Part shown: in pieces, positions 16,867 to 26,117 of the stretch | Layout: the number at the start of each line of letters is the position of its first letter | Position numbering within the stretch: the first letter of the stretch is position 1 | Virus record (IMG/VR): IMGVR_UViG_3300036945_001096 | Span: 34,268-98,267 of that record | Source: a virus | Direction: 5' to 3' (one strand) | DNA length: 64,000 bases | Notes under the pieces: model-generated | Database searches by the model: none | What the model saw: the letters and a program-made list of their open reading frames with translations, nothing else | What the model was told of the DNA's origin: nothing | Made by a program: the position numbers and the translations under genes

Positions 16867-17270
16867 TACTCTTTCTTCTTACAAATACCGAAAAGTCTTT
16901 TTTCGTTTAGGAACATACCTTTCTTTAGAATACCATGACCTTCTATTTCAATATTAGACACTGATACACCCTTATCATTTGGAAATATAACTATATCTCC
17001 AACTTTAGCGTATTGTGCATTAGGGCCAGCTAGAATAACTTTAGCTTTTCTCCATGCTTTAGTTAAAGTATTGGTCGGTACAAAGATACCACCTCTCAGG
17101 ATTGCATCACCATGACCATCATCTGCTTCATCGATAAATTCAACGAGTACAATGTCTTCAAACAAAAAAGACAACTTAAAGTCTTCGCCAAAACCAAAGT
17201 TACCATCACTATGTGATGTGAGATCGATAAGAGATCTCTGTGTTTCTAGAATATCTACACTTAGTGCCAT
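16866..17270 (-). CDS. 31: GroES-like co-chaperonin, gp31 analogue
   Basis: T4 gp31 replaces host GroES so that GroEL can fold the large capsid protein gp23. The 134 residues have a Cpn10-like layout: a beta strand DIVLVEFIDEADDG, a mobile-loop-like LRGGIFVPTN, the AKVILAGPNAQYAKVGDIVIFP core (GroES has GxxVLAVG and KVGDIVIF) and a final NEKRLFGIC. The match is by pattern only. A phage with a gp23-type capsid is expected to encode such a protein. Confidence 0.68.
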   Translation of the reverse strand: MALSVDILETQRSLIDLTSHSDGNFGFGEDFKLSFLFEDIVLVEFIDEADDGHGDAILRGGIFVPTNTLTKAWRKAKVILAGPNAQYAKVGDIVIFPNDKGVSVSNIEIEGHGILKKGMFLNEKRLFGICKKKE

Positions 17271-17275
17271 ATACG

Positions 17276-17632
17276 TTATATATTAGTCTCTTTTAATAGA
17301 TCAACATACATATTATATTCTTTTTTACTCAAAAAGTCAGGTAATATTACTTCTTCCTCTTTTGTATCTTCTTTTTTAGCTTTTTTAATATAGTTTATTC
17401 TCTTAAACTTCAATCTAGGACATATGTTGAAGTAAAAATTGTAAGCCTCATGTTTATCAGAAAAGTGCTGGTACTTGTTTGCAGTATCATTTATGAATAA
17501 TGTCATCTCACTACTATGAAAAGATAACCATCTATTTAACATAAAAGGACTAAACTGTGACTCATCATCACAGTTTAGTTCAATTTTCTTTTTTGTAAAT
17601 AGAATACTATTAAGTTGATCGAATATTGTCAT
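17276..17632 (-). CDS. Putative clamp-loader small subunit, gp62-like
   Basis: The 118-residue protein has FSPFMLNRWLSFHSSEM followed by KHEAYNFYFNICPRLKFKRI and a basic patch. I recall a similar PxxxNRxLSYH pattern in the short gp62 of marine T4-like phages. In T4, gp62 with gp44 loads the gp45 clamp. Here gp45 is at 62.8 kb and gp44 is not in the window, so the gene is not in the usual 45-44-62 order. Moderate confidence. Confidence 0.45.
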   Translation of the reverse strand: MTIFDQLNSILFTKKKIELNCDDESQFSPFMLNRWLSFHSSEMTLFINDTANKYQHFSDKHEAYNFYFNICPRLKFKRINYIKKAKKEDTKEEEVILPDFLSKKEYNMYVDLLKETNI

Positions 17633-17675
17633 TTTTTTTTATACAAACGACGATGAAATCTTAATAGGGTGACTG

Positions 17676-18263
17676 TTACACGATAACTTTCGTCGTGGCA
17701 ATGAAAATATCGTCTGTCGTAGCGTAAAATACGTCGATAACGTCTTTCATAAACTGTTCAGCTTGTTCATCAGTAAGCTTAGTACTATATGCAAAGTTAG
17801 GAGCTTTTCTACCAGCATCGATATTGATACCAGTATGCCCTAATGCAATACCATCTTTAGAATATGTAATGCTAACACTACACTTACCAACCTTTTGCAA
17901 TGAACCATCTGAACCTTCAAACTCATCATGCACCATTAAGTCATCACCATCTACTTCAATGGGCTTTTTGAGATACTTTGATGATAGAATGTTTGCAATA
18001 TATGTATTGAATAGTCTTTGAAAGGCTACTGCACCAAATGCGTCGAGATTAGGAATCTCCCAACAGAAGTTTATTGCATCTTCACTATGAATATAGTCGT
18101 TATTAAGTAGATCTTCGCTATCGATAAGATTAGTAGTTACATCCATTTCACCACGAAATGCTACTATATTACCGATAGGTAATGTTTTCTTTCTAAAGTA
18201 TTCATAAGCAAATCTCTTATGAATCAAAGAACCATCGTATTTTTTGAGATTTTTAATGATCAT
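17676..18263 (-). CDS. DUF366-like protein
   Basis: The 195 residues include an opening YDGSLIHKRFAYEYF, VAFRGEMDV, LIDSEDLLNND and DAINFCWEIPN, a set I associate with DUF366. Proteins of this family have been noted next to 7-deazaguanine genes, and I recall a link with phage 7-deazaguanine processing; this is memory and should be checked. The phage encodes that pathway, so a role in trimming or decarboxylating a deazaguanine intermediate is possible. It lies alone between the co-chaperonin unit and the glycosyltransferase island. Confidence 0.6.
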   Translation of the reverse strand: MIIKNLKKYDGSLIHKRFAYEYFRKKTLPIGNIVAFRGEMDVTTNLIDSEDLLNNDYIHSEDAINFCWEIPNLDAFGAVAFQRLFNTYIANILSSKYLKKPIEVDGDDLMVHDEFEGSDGSLQKVGKCSVSITYSKDGIALGHTGINIDAGRKAPNFAYSTKLTDEQAEQFMKDVIDVFYATTDDIFIATTKVIV

Positions 18264-18283
18264 TCGTTATAATAATATCAGTT

Positions 18284-19255
18284 TCAATAAAAACCAGTCT
18301 TTAAACCCCCAAGAAATTTACTATTGAATTGTTCCATTACTTTCTGTGGTGTATACTGACTTACTAGTGCTTTGTATGTGCCAGGTATAAGCTTAGTCTT
18401 ATCAAACTCTAGTAACATAGATAAACAACTAGAATAATCGTCATACCAAAAACCTTTATCGCTTAACATATAACGGTGATTTTCATCGATACCTTGTGTT
18501 GATAGAATAACCGGTTTATCAAAGAATAAGAATTCACCTATTGCAAGTCCAAACGTTTCTCCTTGCTGTCTGCCATGGATCATACAATCACACATAGATA
18601 TAAAGTTTGACTTATGTTGTAAATTATATGTACCTTCGATAAAAAATACACGTGGGTGATTAATAAACGGCCTTGTATTCATGAATACATAGTACAAATC
18701 CTGTCGCTTATTTAGTGACTCTACTACCGCTTGTATTGTGTAATAAAAATCAAATTCATCATAACCTCCGTGTCTACCCATTACTGTAGCTGTTTCAGGT
18801 ATATTTAATTTCTGTCTTAAATTAGCATTAGATGGTGGTAAGTCTACTATATAAGGTATATAGTTATCACTATCTTTACACATTTTTTGCGCTAACCACT
18901 GTGATATGTATACATATTTTTCACCGTGCGGTTCGTAGTGTTGAAATACAGCATGTATAAGATTTTTTGCATTGTTTACTGTCTTACCATCTACACCACC
19001 AGCTTTTACAATATAAATAAACTCTATATTTTCTTTTTTTAGAAAGGCATCAACCTCAGAAAAGTTATCATAGAGAAATACACGAGAAGGCCATCTTTCA
19101 ATAAACTTCTTATACGCAGACATGTCTGCATTTTTATTTGAAATAATATAAGAGGTATTATTGAGTATTTGTTCGTTGTAATGCGCGTAGTCGTATAATG
19201 CAACATTAGTGCCGCGTAAATTTAACTCATTTGTGTGGAACGCTATTTTTTTCAT
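18284..19255 (-). CDS. Glycosyltransferase, GT-B fold (GT4-like)
   Basis: The 323 residues have the GT4-type C-terminal block GETFGLAIGEFLFFDKPVIL, with the E-x(n)-E pair that binds the sugar nucleotide. The N-terminal half has IAFHTNELNLRGTNVAL, a usual acceptor-side loop. It overlaps the next glycosyltransferase (19252) by 4 nt and is the last gene of the island. Donor and acceptor are unknown. Confidence 0.8.
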   Translation of the reverse strand: MKKIAFHTNELNLRGTNVALYDYAHYNEQILNNTSYIISNKNADMSAYKKFIERWPSRVFLYDNFSEVDAFLKKENIEFIYIVKAGGVDGKTVNNAKNLIHAVFQHYEPHGEKYVYISQWLAQKMCKDSDNYIPYIVDLPPSNANLRQKLNIPETATVMGRHGGYDEFDFYYTIQAVVESLNKRQDLYYVFMNTRPFINHPRVFFIEGTYNLQHKSNFISMCDCMIHGRQQGETFGLAIGEFLFFDKPVILSTQGIDENHRYMLSDKGFWYDDYSSCLSMLLEFDKTKLIPGTYKALVSQYTPQKVMEQFNSKFLGGLKTGFY

Positions 19256-20088
19256 TTATTTAAAAAATTTAAAATGCTTATACATCTTTTTGTATATGTA
19301 TGTTTCTTAGCTAACTCAATACCGTTTTTAGTAACCGTATCGTATTTGTTTACATCTAAAGGAAATAACGATACGATATCATCGACTGTTTTATACATAA
19401 GACAGTTTTCACCATGTTTAAATCCAAGATCATATAACGCAGGATTATCATCTGTAATAAGCAAAGAACCACACGCTATACTTTCAAAGTTTCTATAATT
19501 AGTATCATTAGATATATTTTTGTTAAAAGAAATCTTAAATCGATTTAGTAGATCAACCATAGCGTCACCGAAAACTTCAAGATTTACGGATAAGTTAAGT
19601 CTCGATTTTAATACCTGTAAATAATGGCTACGCTCAACAGTAGCAACATGACCTACAAATCCTATAGGTATATCACGTCTTATCTGTTTATTATAGAATA
19701 ATTCTTCATCAATTGCAGGTGGTAGCCATGCTGTATTAGACTTTGTACAAAAATCATGAACAGCTACAAACATAAAATCAAAACCTTTATCACGTACAAT
19801 AGCTTCGTATGGTTCAATACCTCTAACATGGGGGTCTATTGCATAAAATATTTTATATGGTTTTTTATACTTCGATAGATTAGGTATCCAATTATCTCCG
19901 TAATTCTCACAACAGAGTATTAAGTCGAAACTGTCAAAGTCTGGAGTTTTATCGAAATTAGGGTGTCCCAATCCCCAGCTATACGCTTCATGTCCGAGCC
20001 GTTTGAATGCGCGTTCAAAACATAGACACTCTCTATACTTAACGTTTTCAATGTGTCTGCTATATTCTTGTATGATGAGTATCTTCAT
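19252..20088 (-). CDS. CgeB-like glycosyltransferase
   Basis: The 278 residues have DLILCCENYGDNW, an AVHDFCTKSNTAWLPPAID middle, and FNKNISNDTNYRNFESIACG with LLITDD, which resembles the C-terminal block of CgeB/DUF3880-type GT-B enzymes. It sits 1 nt after the methyltransferase gene and overlaps the downstream glycosyltransferase. Confidence 0.72.
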   Translation of the reverse strand: MKILIIQEYSRHIENVKYRECLCFERAFKRLGHEAYSWGLGHPNFDKTPDFDSFDLILCCENYGDNWIPNLSKYKKPYKIFYAIDPHVRGIEPYEAIVRDKGFDFMFVAVHDFCTKSNTAWLPPAIDEELFYNKQIRRDIPIGFVGHVATVERSHYLQVLKSRLNLSVNLEVFGDAMVDLLNRFKISFNKNISNDTNYRNFESIACGSLLITDDNPALYDLGFKHGENCLMYKTVDDIVSLFPLDVNKYDTVTKNGIELAKKHTYTKRCISILNFLNK

Positions 20089-20089
20089 A

Positions 20090-20623
20090 TTATTTTATAA
20101 TCTCAATTAGGAAAGAAGGACATCCATCATCTGTAACTATTTTTATTTTTTGATTAAAATTGATACAGAATCTATCAACTGCTATTTTAATTTGATGGTG
20201 ATAGTCATGACCCATTAGCAGACCTCCTGCTTTCACTACTCTAAACGAATCTACCATATCTTGATACACTGCTTCCTCTGTATGATCACCATCAACATAT
20301 ACAGCATCAAAATAATTTTCAGAGCAACTCTTTAAGAAGTTATGTGAGGATGATCTTACTATATGAATATTTGGTTTGTTTTTTACTTGGTGAAATAGCT
20401 GTAGATAAATCTCTTCCATGTTTTCTATTTTAACATAGTTATTACCGTCTTTATCACCTGATCCCCAACTACCTTGCCATATATCGACTAGGTATAAATG
20501 TTCAGGTTGTGTTACTTGAATTATATACTTTGCAAACTCACCTCTAAATACACCAATCTCTGCTATAGTAGCGTTTTTCGGTACTAAATTTAGTAAATCG
20601 TTTCTTGTTTTTAATGTTTTCAT
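20090..20623 (-). CDS. SAM-dependent methyltransferase (Methyltransf_24-like)
   Basis: The 177-residue class I methyltransferase shows motif I IAEIGVFRGEFAKYII, the acidic motif II LYLVDIW, and YFDAVYVDGDHTEEAVYQD followed by KAGGLLMGHDY. This type acts on sugars or small molecules rather than DNA. It is inside the glycosyltransferase island, so methylation of a glycan is the natural guess. Confidence 0.78.
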   Translation of the reverse strand: MKTLKTRNDLLNLVPKNATIAEIGVFRGEFAKYIIQVTQPEHLYLVDIWQGSWGSGDKDGNNYVKIENMEEIYLQLFHQVKNKPNIHIVRSSSHNFLKSCSENYFDAVYVDGDHTEEAVYQDMVDSFRVVKAGGLLMGHDYHHQIKIAVDRFCINFNQKIKIVTDDGCPSFLIEIIK

Positions 20624-20666
20624 ATTTTAGATTTTTTTTACATTTTAGTATAACTTACTTAAAAAT

Positions 20667-21761
20667 TCAAGATTTGTTTAATATGTTTAAACTTAAATCT
20701 AATAACTTTTGTATCTCACACTTGATATGATATTTGTCATATGCAAAATTGTAACATGCTTCAGTATTAAAATTATATTCCGTAATTGCTTTTGCTAACT
20801 CATCATTATCATTAGAACAAAAACCTATATTGGGATAGTTTACTAGCTCTGGTACTGCACCATGTAGTGAACCAATTACTGGTGTACCTTTTGATAAGGC
20901 CTCAATATTTGTTCTACCGAATGCTTCTGATGTTTTAGTAAGCATTGCAAATAATTTAGCATTCTTAAATGTATCTATATGTTCCTTACCTCTATTTAAA
21001 TTACCTTTAAATTGAAAATTTGGTACTGTATCAGATAGAGCAATAAGTTTTTTTGCTAAGTTATCATCACCAGAACCGTATGCTACAAATTTTTCATTAG
21101 GTAGTCTCTTAGCAAGATTAACAAATGTATCTAGCCCTTTTCCTTCATACCCCCAACCAAGCCCAGCAACCCATAAAATATAATCTTGTTTTGTTTTTTG
21201 AAATTCAAATTCTGAATCATCTAAACCAACATGAAACCAAGTACTACGTTCTTTGACTTTACATATATTGTCATTTATTGCGGAGTCTTTAAATGTCAAA
21301 TCATATATAAATTTAGAAATAAACCGATACGTAATGTTTTGATGGTTTATAAATTTATGATCCTCCCATGGGCCAGAATCCTGCATTGTTGTGATAACCG
21401 GTATATTAATATCTTTAAGTATGAGTGCTGACCAGTGACCAACTGACCAAATTATATCTGGTTTTATGTCTGCACTTAATATAATGTCTTTAGCAGCTGC
21501 TGCAAAGTGGGTAGGATATATGTTTGATATACTCATTGGAGTATATCCTGTCTCTACAATATTAAATCCGTATGTTTTTGTTATCTCCCGTTTTTCTAAA
21601 ATTTTCGGTACAATAACTGTAAATGATACAGTATCTTTAAAGTGTTTATACAAACCTTTACAGAGATTTTCAATCGAAGCTTCTATACCACCATAACCTA
21701 TATTTGGAAATTGCTGATAGTTGCAGCTACCTAACACACATACTCTTAACGGTCTATTCAT
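20667..21761 (-). CDS. Glycosyltransferase, GT4 family
   Basis: The 364-residue GT-B enzyme has an N-terminal GSCNYQQFPNIGYGGIEASI loop, a central YILWVAGLGWGYEGKGLDTF and the C-terminal TSEAFGRTNIEALSKGTPVI nucleotide-sugar site with the E-x7-E pair. This is the clearest GT4 member of the island. Confidence 0.88.
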   Translation of the reverse strand: MNRPLRVCVLGSCNYQQFPNIGYGGIEASIENLCKGLYKHFKDTVSFTVIVPKILEKREITKTYGFNIVETGYTPMSISNIYPTHFAAAAKDIILSADIKPDIIWSVGHWSALILKDINIPVITTMQDSGPWEDHKFINHQNITYRFISKFIYDLTFKDSAINDNICKVKERSTWFHVGLDDSEFEFQKTKQDYILWVAGLGWGYEGKGLDTFVNLAKRLPNEKFVAYGSGDDNLAKKLIALSDTVPNFQFKGNLNRGKEHIDTFKNAKLFAMLTKTSEAFGRTNIEALSKGTPVIGSLHGAVPELVNYPNIGFCSNDNDELAKAITEYNFNTEACYNFAYDKYHIKCEIQKLLDLSLNILNKS

Positions 21762-21784
21762 TAATAATATAGATGTAATCGAGA

Positions 21785-22567
21785 TTAAATCAACTTTGAT
21801 TTCCAGTAGTTGATATTAAGTTGTTCTAAATTTGCACTAGCAATAAAATTGTCTAGCAAAGATTGAGTAACTTCTGAAAAATCATTTACTTGTAAAATCG
21901 GTAGATTCCAATTTTCGTAGATATAGTTTTTGATAACAATAGGTATGCATCCAACATATAAAGCCTCCCATGTTCTATGGCAATCTATACCGTTTCCAGG
22001 TGGAGATAGTACGAATTTATTTTGCGACATTCTTTCAATATATTCATTAAAAGGTATGTTAGAGTCATGGATATAACTAACGTTATTATTTTTGAGATTA
22101 TCTATAATTCCTTTACGGTTTATATTAGTGATATTCCAGTTACAGTATACGTTATTTGACTTATTATTGTTTTGTAATCGTTTAAAGTTTTCAGCAAACC
22201 AACTTGTCATGTAAACAGGTTCTAAATAGGCACTCTTATGAGTTTTAAGACCTAACGGTATTGGTATGAGATCTGGATGCTTTATAGTGGGGTTTATAGC
22301 AAACCATTTTTTAATACAATGTGGTTTTATATTCCAACGAGATTCATCTATAGGGTAATCACTATGATGTGTAATTAGATTATATTTTTGTTTAGAGTCT
22401 TTAATATTACTAAACAGATATTCTATAAAATCTGTTTTGCAAAAAATAATAGCGTCTCTATTTAGAATCTCTGGGTTAAAGTATTTACCGTATGGTGGTA
22501 TTATAGAATAATCGCAGATATCCTCGTAGTTAGCAGCGTTCAGAATATTGTTTATATGAAAATCCAT
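21785..22567 (-). CDS. Exostosin-like glycosyltransferase
   Basis: The 260-residue protein contains SQNKFVLSPPGNGIDCHRTW followed by EALYVGCIPIVI. That is the exostosin/GT47-type sugar-nucleotide block, where a Cys or Ser and Glu contact the donor. The N-terminal half has no recognised feature. Confidence 0.7.
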   Translation of the reverse strand: MDFHINNILNAANYEDICDYSIIPPYGKYFNPEILNRDAIIFCKTDFIEYLFSNIKDSKQKYNLITHHSDYPIDESRWNIKPHCIKKWFAINPTIKHPDLIPIPLGLKTHKSAYLEPVYMTSWFAENFKRLQNNNKSNNVYCNWNITNINRKGIIDNLKNNNVSYIHDSNIPFNEYIERMSQNKFVLSPPGNGIDCHRTWEALYVGCIPIVIKNYIYENWNLPILQVNDFSEVTQSLLDNFIASANLEQLNINYWKSKLI

Positions 22568-22584
22568 TATTGTTTAAAGAATTA

Positions 22585-23250
22585 TTAACGTTTATAAATA
22601 AACGCTATATTGTTTTCCAACTTAATTTCTAATACAATTTTATCAATAGCATTTTCGAGATAAGTATTTTCTTCTGCTGTTAAGTAAGGTGATTCAAATT
22701 TACCTGTCTTACTAAATTTATCTAAAACATTAAGTGTTACGTCTGTAAAGTTTTTTAAGTCTTTTATATTCCAACCACCTTGCGGGTAATACATATCTGC
22801 TAAATCTTCTATCATATACAGCCCACCTGATTTAACGGTTCTAAATAATCCAGCTAGAGATATTTGCTGATGGTCAACGCAGTGACTACCGTCATCTAAA
22901 ATAAAATCAAGTTGATTATCACCAATCGTATCTGCAACTTCTTTGAGATGTATTCGATTAGATTGATCTGCGTGGAAAAACTTATACTTAGGATTTTCAG
23001 ATTGAATTTGCTTTAGTTGATCTACAGAAATTTCAACACAATAGTCTAATCCGTAAATAGTCGATGCTTCTGGATAGTAATCTGACCACATCCTTATACT
23101 TGAGCCAAACCTTACACCTATCTCTAAAATTTTATTTACCTTTTCAGGTATATATTTAGGATATACTTCAGTATAACCGTGTCTTATATTAAATGTGGTA
23201 CCTTTATCTGTACCGTGTTTATTTGCTAATTCTGTTAGTTTTGTTATCAT
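22585..23250 (-). CDS. SAM-dependent methyltransferase, macrocin-type
   Basis: The 221 residues begin LTELANKHGTDKGT, then HGYTEVYPKYI and KILEIGVRFGSSIRMW (motif I), and LDFILDDGSHCVDHQQ with an SGGLYMIEDL loop. This layout is typical of macrocin/MycE-like sugar O-methyltransferases, where His and Asp bind Mg2+. It overlaps the next gene by 4 nt. Confidence 0.75.
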   Translation of the reverse strand: MITKLTELANKHGTDKGTTFNIRHGYTEVYPKYIPEKVNKILEIGVRFGSSIRMWSDYYPEASTIYGLDYCVEISVDQLKQIQSENPKYKFFHADQSNRIHLKEVADTIGDNQLDFILDDGSHCVDHQQISLAGLFRTVKSGGLYMIEDLADMYYPQGGWNIKDLKNFTDVTLNVLDKFSKTGKFESPYLTAEENTYLENAIDKIVLEIKLENNIAFIYKR

Positions 23251-24011
23251 AAAATTTTTGCACCTGTACCATTACTCTCCATATGTTTATGTTGGTAAGA
23301 ATCCCAATCATGTTTAATATCTAATTGTTTTAAGGGTAAATTTCTAGATACTAAATAAAATCCCCACATTCTTTCTAAGATACCGCACATCCGGTGCGGG
23401 CAATGGTTCATGATATTCCATCTATTGTTTTTTAATATATCGAGAATTTCTAGATGGTGTTCATATAAAAATTTTGCGTATTTTTCGAAAACATACTTAG
23501 GTGTTAGGCTTAGAGCTTCACTTATCCATCCGTTATCCCAGGCAATGGATCCATCGACTTCTGTTTCCATTTTTTCACTCATAAATTCGCAAAGCTTAGA
23601 TACTTCATACTTTGATAGAGAGAGTTGCTCTTTTGGTCTTATCATTTGGTAGAAAATTGTATCTGGATTTTTTGTTAGTTCTGAAATAACGCTTTGCACA
23701 GAGTTTGTATTAAAAATAACATCATAATGCATGATACCAACATGTGTTAGTTTTTCTATCAACTCTTTGTTTGTATATAAATGTACCATAGCACCATATT
23801 CATAGCATTGACTTCTTTGATAAAAATAGTCATTCCATGGTAATTCCCATTCATTAATTCTCTTAGCTACCTTGGTAGTTATTTGTTTTGGAACCTTTTT
23901 CTGTACAGTATAACAAGTTAACTTATCAAGCTCTTCTGGAGTGAGGTGTTGAACCGCTTTATCCAGTAGCATATTATAGGTAATTAAGAAAAAATTAATA
24001 TTTACTTCCAT
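23247..24011 (-). CDS. Putative glycosyltransferase (DUF4422-like)
   Basis: The 254 residues include HVGIMHYDVIFNTNS (a D-containing strand like a GT-A metal motif), AWDNGWISEALSL, and near the end CPHRMCGILERMWGFYLV, which recalls capsular DUF4422-type transferases. Assigned mainly on context and these blocks. Confidence 0.5.
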   Translation of the reverse strand: MEVNINFFLITYNMLLDKAVQHLTPEELDKLTCYTVQKKVPKQITTKVAKRINEWELPWNDYFYQRSQCYEYGAMVHLYTNKELIEKLTHVGIMHYDVIFNTNSVQSVISELTKNPDTIFYQMIRPKEQLSLSKYEVSKLCEFMSEKMETEVDGSIAWDNGWISEALSLTPKYVFEKYAKFLYEHHLEILDILKNNRWNIMNHCPHRMCGILERMWGFYLVSRNLPLKQLDIKHDWDSYQHKHMESNGTGAKIL

Positions 24012-24021
24012 ATTATAGTAG

Positions 24022-24738
24022 TTAGATTACACCTCTATGATGTCTAAACAGCTGAACGTATGGTCTATCTTTTAAATAATTTCCCCACTCTGATGGTTCA
24101 GGTAGTAGTTCTATATTATGTTTAACTGCTAACAATGATAATATTGATTGATCGTGTCGATGATCCTTAAAGTCTTGTAGATTTTTTTCGGTTATGTTAG
24201 GTAGATCAGATATTATATTTTTATTGCAGCAATAATCTTTATATTCTTCTAGGAAAGCTATAGTCTTATCAGTCTTTTTATAAAATTGATATGATGCATC
24301 AACTTGAGAGGCTTCGTAGTATCTATCATTGTCGCAATTCATTAGTACAAAACAGTCACGCTTAGTCCATGTCTTGTTTTTATGTGTGGTGTTATTGAAA
24401 TTACCGTCGCGATTGTCGAATAAGGTAATCTCGTTAGATGCGCAGTGATTGAATATATACTCTAAACTATTCACTATACTATTACCACTATCGATATATC
24501 CTACTATATCACCATTATTGAGTTTAGACATTACATCTAAAATAATTAAAGGTTTCCACATCCAATAACCATAACCTCTGGTACTGGAGATGTCATCGTA
24601 ATCGTGTTTAAAGCTCCAGTTTCTATCTGTATAAGATATATAACCTGTGAAACCACCTTTTGCTGCGGTTTTATTTAGTAATGCTTGTGAAGCATACCAT
24701 TTATTGTTTGTTGCAAATGATACTAATATTTTATCCAT
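24022..24738 (-). CDS. Glycosyltransferase-like protein of the GT-A type
   Basis: The 238-residue protein has RGYGYWMWKPLIILDVM, NGDIVGYIDSGNSI with the acidic metal site, and WTKRDCFVLMNCD and DQSILSLL. This pattern is common in phage and capsule loci among enzymes related to capsular polysaccharide transferases. It overlaps the next gene by 8 nt. Confidence 0.6.
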   Translation of the reverse strand: MDKILVSFATNNKWYASQALLNKTAAKGGFTGYISYTDRNWSFKHDYDDISSTRGYGYWMWKPLIILDVMSKLNNGDIVGYIDSGNSIVNSLEYIFNHCASNEITLFDNRDGNFNNTTHKNKTWTKRDCFVLMNCDNDRYYEASQVDASYQFYKKTDKTIAFLEEYKDYCCNKNIISDLPNITEKNLQDFKDHRHDQSILSLLAVKHNIELLPEPSEWGNYLKDRPYVQLFRHHRGVI

Positions 24739-25402
24739 TTTGAAAATTGTTTAACGCTCTAATATTAAATGTTTTTGAGTCGTCAGATTCGAGTCTATCG
24801 TTTTTGATGTAAAGTTCGTCAGGCTTCTCTTTAGTAATAGAATATTGTTTATGTCTAATAATACAATCCTGTATATAGATTACTTTCTTTAAACTACGTG
24901 ATACTACTGTAAACTCTTTATCACAATATAGTGACTTATATGCAGGGTTGTATATGTATCCAAATCTATCGTAATATTTTTTACCTAAAATGGATAGTGT
25001 GTTTAGATTCATCTGTTGAAACCCATCATTAAACCACAGTACTCCATCCATATCTGGAAAGTACTTAAACATCACTTTCTTTATTATTTCGTCATAACCT
25101 TTTATCTCAGGTACCATATCATCTGAAGCAAGTAAAATAATATCGAATTCTTTACCTGATATGTTTGCATTACAAGCTTCAACTTTTGATTTATTATTAT
25201 CAAAGAAAAATGACAGGTTCTTATATGTCTTCATTTTACTTATAACGTCAGGATTATTCATTGAATAATCATCATTATCACAGGAAACTACAAACTCTAC
25301 AGAGTCTGTAGTTAGCAGACTGTAGTACTTGTTAAGTGTGTTGAAGAATTTTTCCGGTCTAGATCTAGTCGGAAATTTTATTAGTAATTTTAAATTGTTC
25401 AT
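24731..25402 (-). CDS. Glycosyltransferase-like protein (GT2-like)
   Basis: The frame is open from 25516, but the start at 25402 (MNNLKLLIKFPTRSRPEKFF) is preferred because it begins the GT-A fold and reduces the overlap with the upstream gene to 38 nt. The 223 residues have VEFVVSCDNDDYSM and IILLASDDMVPE, the second being a likely metal-binding acidic strand. Confidence 0.65.
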   Translation of the reverse strand: MNNLKLLIKFPTRSRPEKFFNTLNKYYSLLTTDSVEFVVSCDNDDYSMNNPDVISKMKTYKNLSFFFDNNKSKVEACNANISGKEFDIILLASDDMVPEIKGYDEIIKKVMFKYFPDMDGVLWFNDGFQQMNLNTLSILGKKYYDRFGYIYNPAYKSLYCDKEFTVVSRSLKKVIYIQDCIIRHKQYSITKEKPDELYIKNDRLESDDSKTFNIRALNNFQNG

Positions 25403-26117
25403 AGCCCCTATGTGATGAAAAAATATTCTGTGTACGATGGCTGTCGTAACCTCTATGTTGCATATTATTGCATTCAATAATGTCAAAATCAACCGATTGC
25501 AAGAAACAAAATACACTGAGGTATCTTTCTAAGAAGTGTCCAGACATTTTATCGTTATTAAAATATACTAGTATTTCCTTCGTCATATCGTGATTAAAAT
25601 ATGCATGTAAAAAATCTGTACTGAAGACGACGTTATTAGTTGTTATCCATCTATTCTGTGTTGGTTTTATTTCTGTGATTTTATTCTTTATTAAAAAATC
25701 AATTAGCTTATCAGAAAAGTGATTACGTATAAACAACTCTTTAATATTATCTATAAATGTTATACCGTAGCATTTTTTATTTTTTGTTACAACTTCGTTA
25801 CAAAATTCTGTGAGAGAGAAGTTTTCGTTGATATCTGTATCATACTCTAAGAGACATACATAATCATAACAATTTGTTATTTCTTTATTATGTGCAGCTG
25901 CATACCAACCTGTATATGCTAGATAATTAGCATTGTGTTCGATATTGTTCTGAAGTTTATTACATTGTATAATGATGTCGTTAGAGTAATCAGTATTGTG
26001 ATTACCTACTAATAAATACTTGTAATTTGCTAACTTGTGGTACTTTTTAGTGGACTCAAATAAATCTATTATACTTTTATTATGCACAACGATTAAGAAT
26101 AAAATTTTATTTTTCAT
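25365..26117 (-). CDS. Putative GT-A type glycosyltransferase
   Basis: The 250 residues open with a beta strand KILFLIVVHNKSI, and YVCLLEYDTDINENF looks like a GT-A acidic metal site. Function is inferred from this and the flanking transferases. It overlaps both neighbours. Confidence 0.55.
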   Translation of the reverse strand: MKNKILFLIVVHNKSIIDLFESTKKYHKLANYKYLLVGNHNTDYSNDIIIQCNKLQNNIEHNANYLAYTGWYAAAHNKEITNCYDYVCLLEYDTDINENFSLTEFCNEVVTKNKKCYGITFIDNIKELFIRNHFSDKLIDFLIKNKITEIKPTQNRWITTNNVVFSTDFLHAYFNHDMTKEILVYFNNDKMSGHFLERYLSVFCFLQSVDFDIIECNNMQHRGYDSHRTQNIFSSHRGYEQFKITNKISD

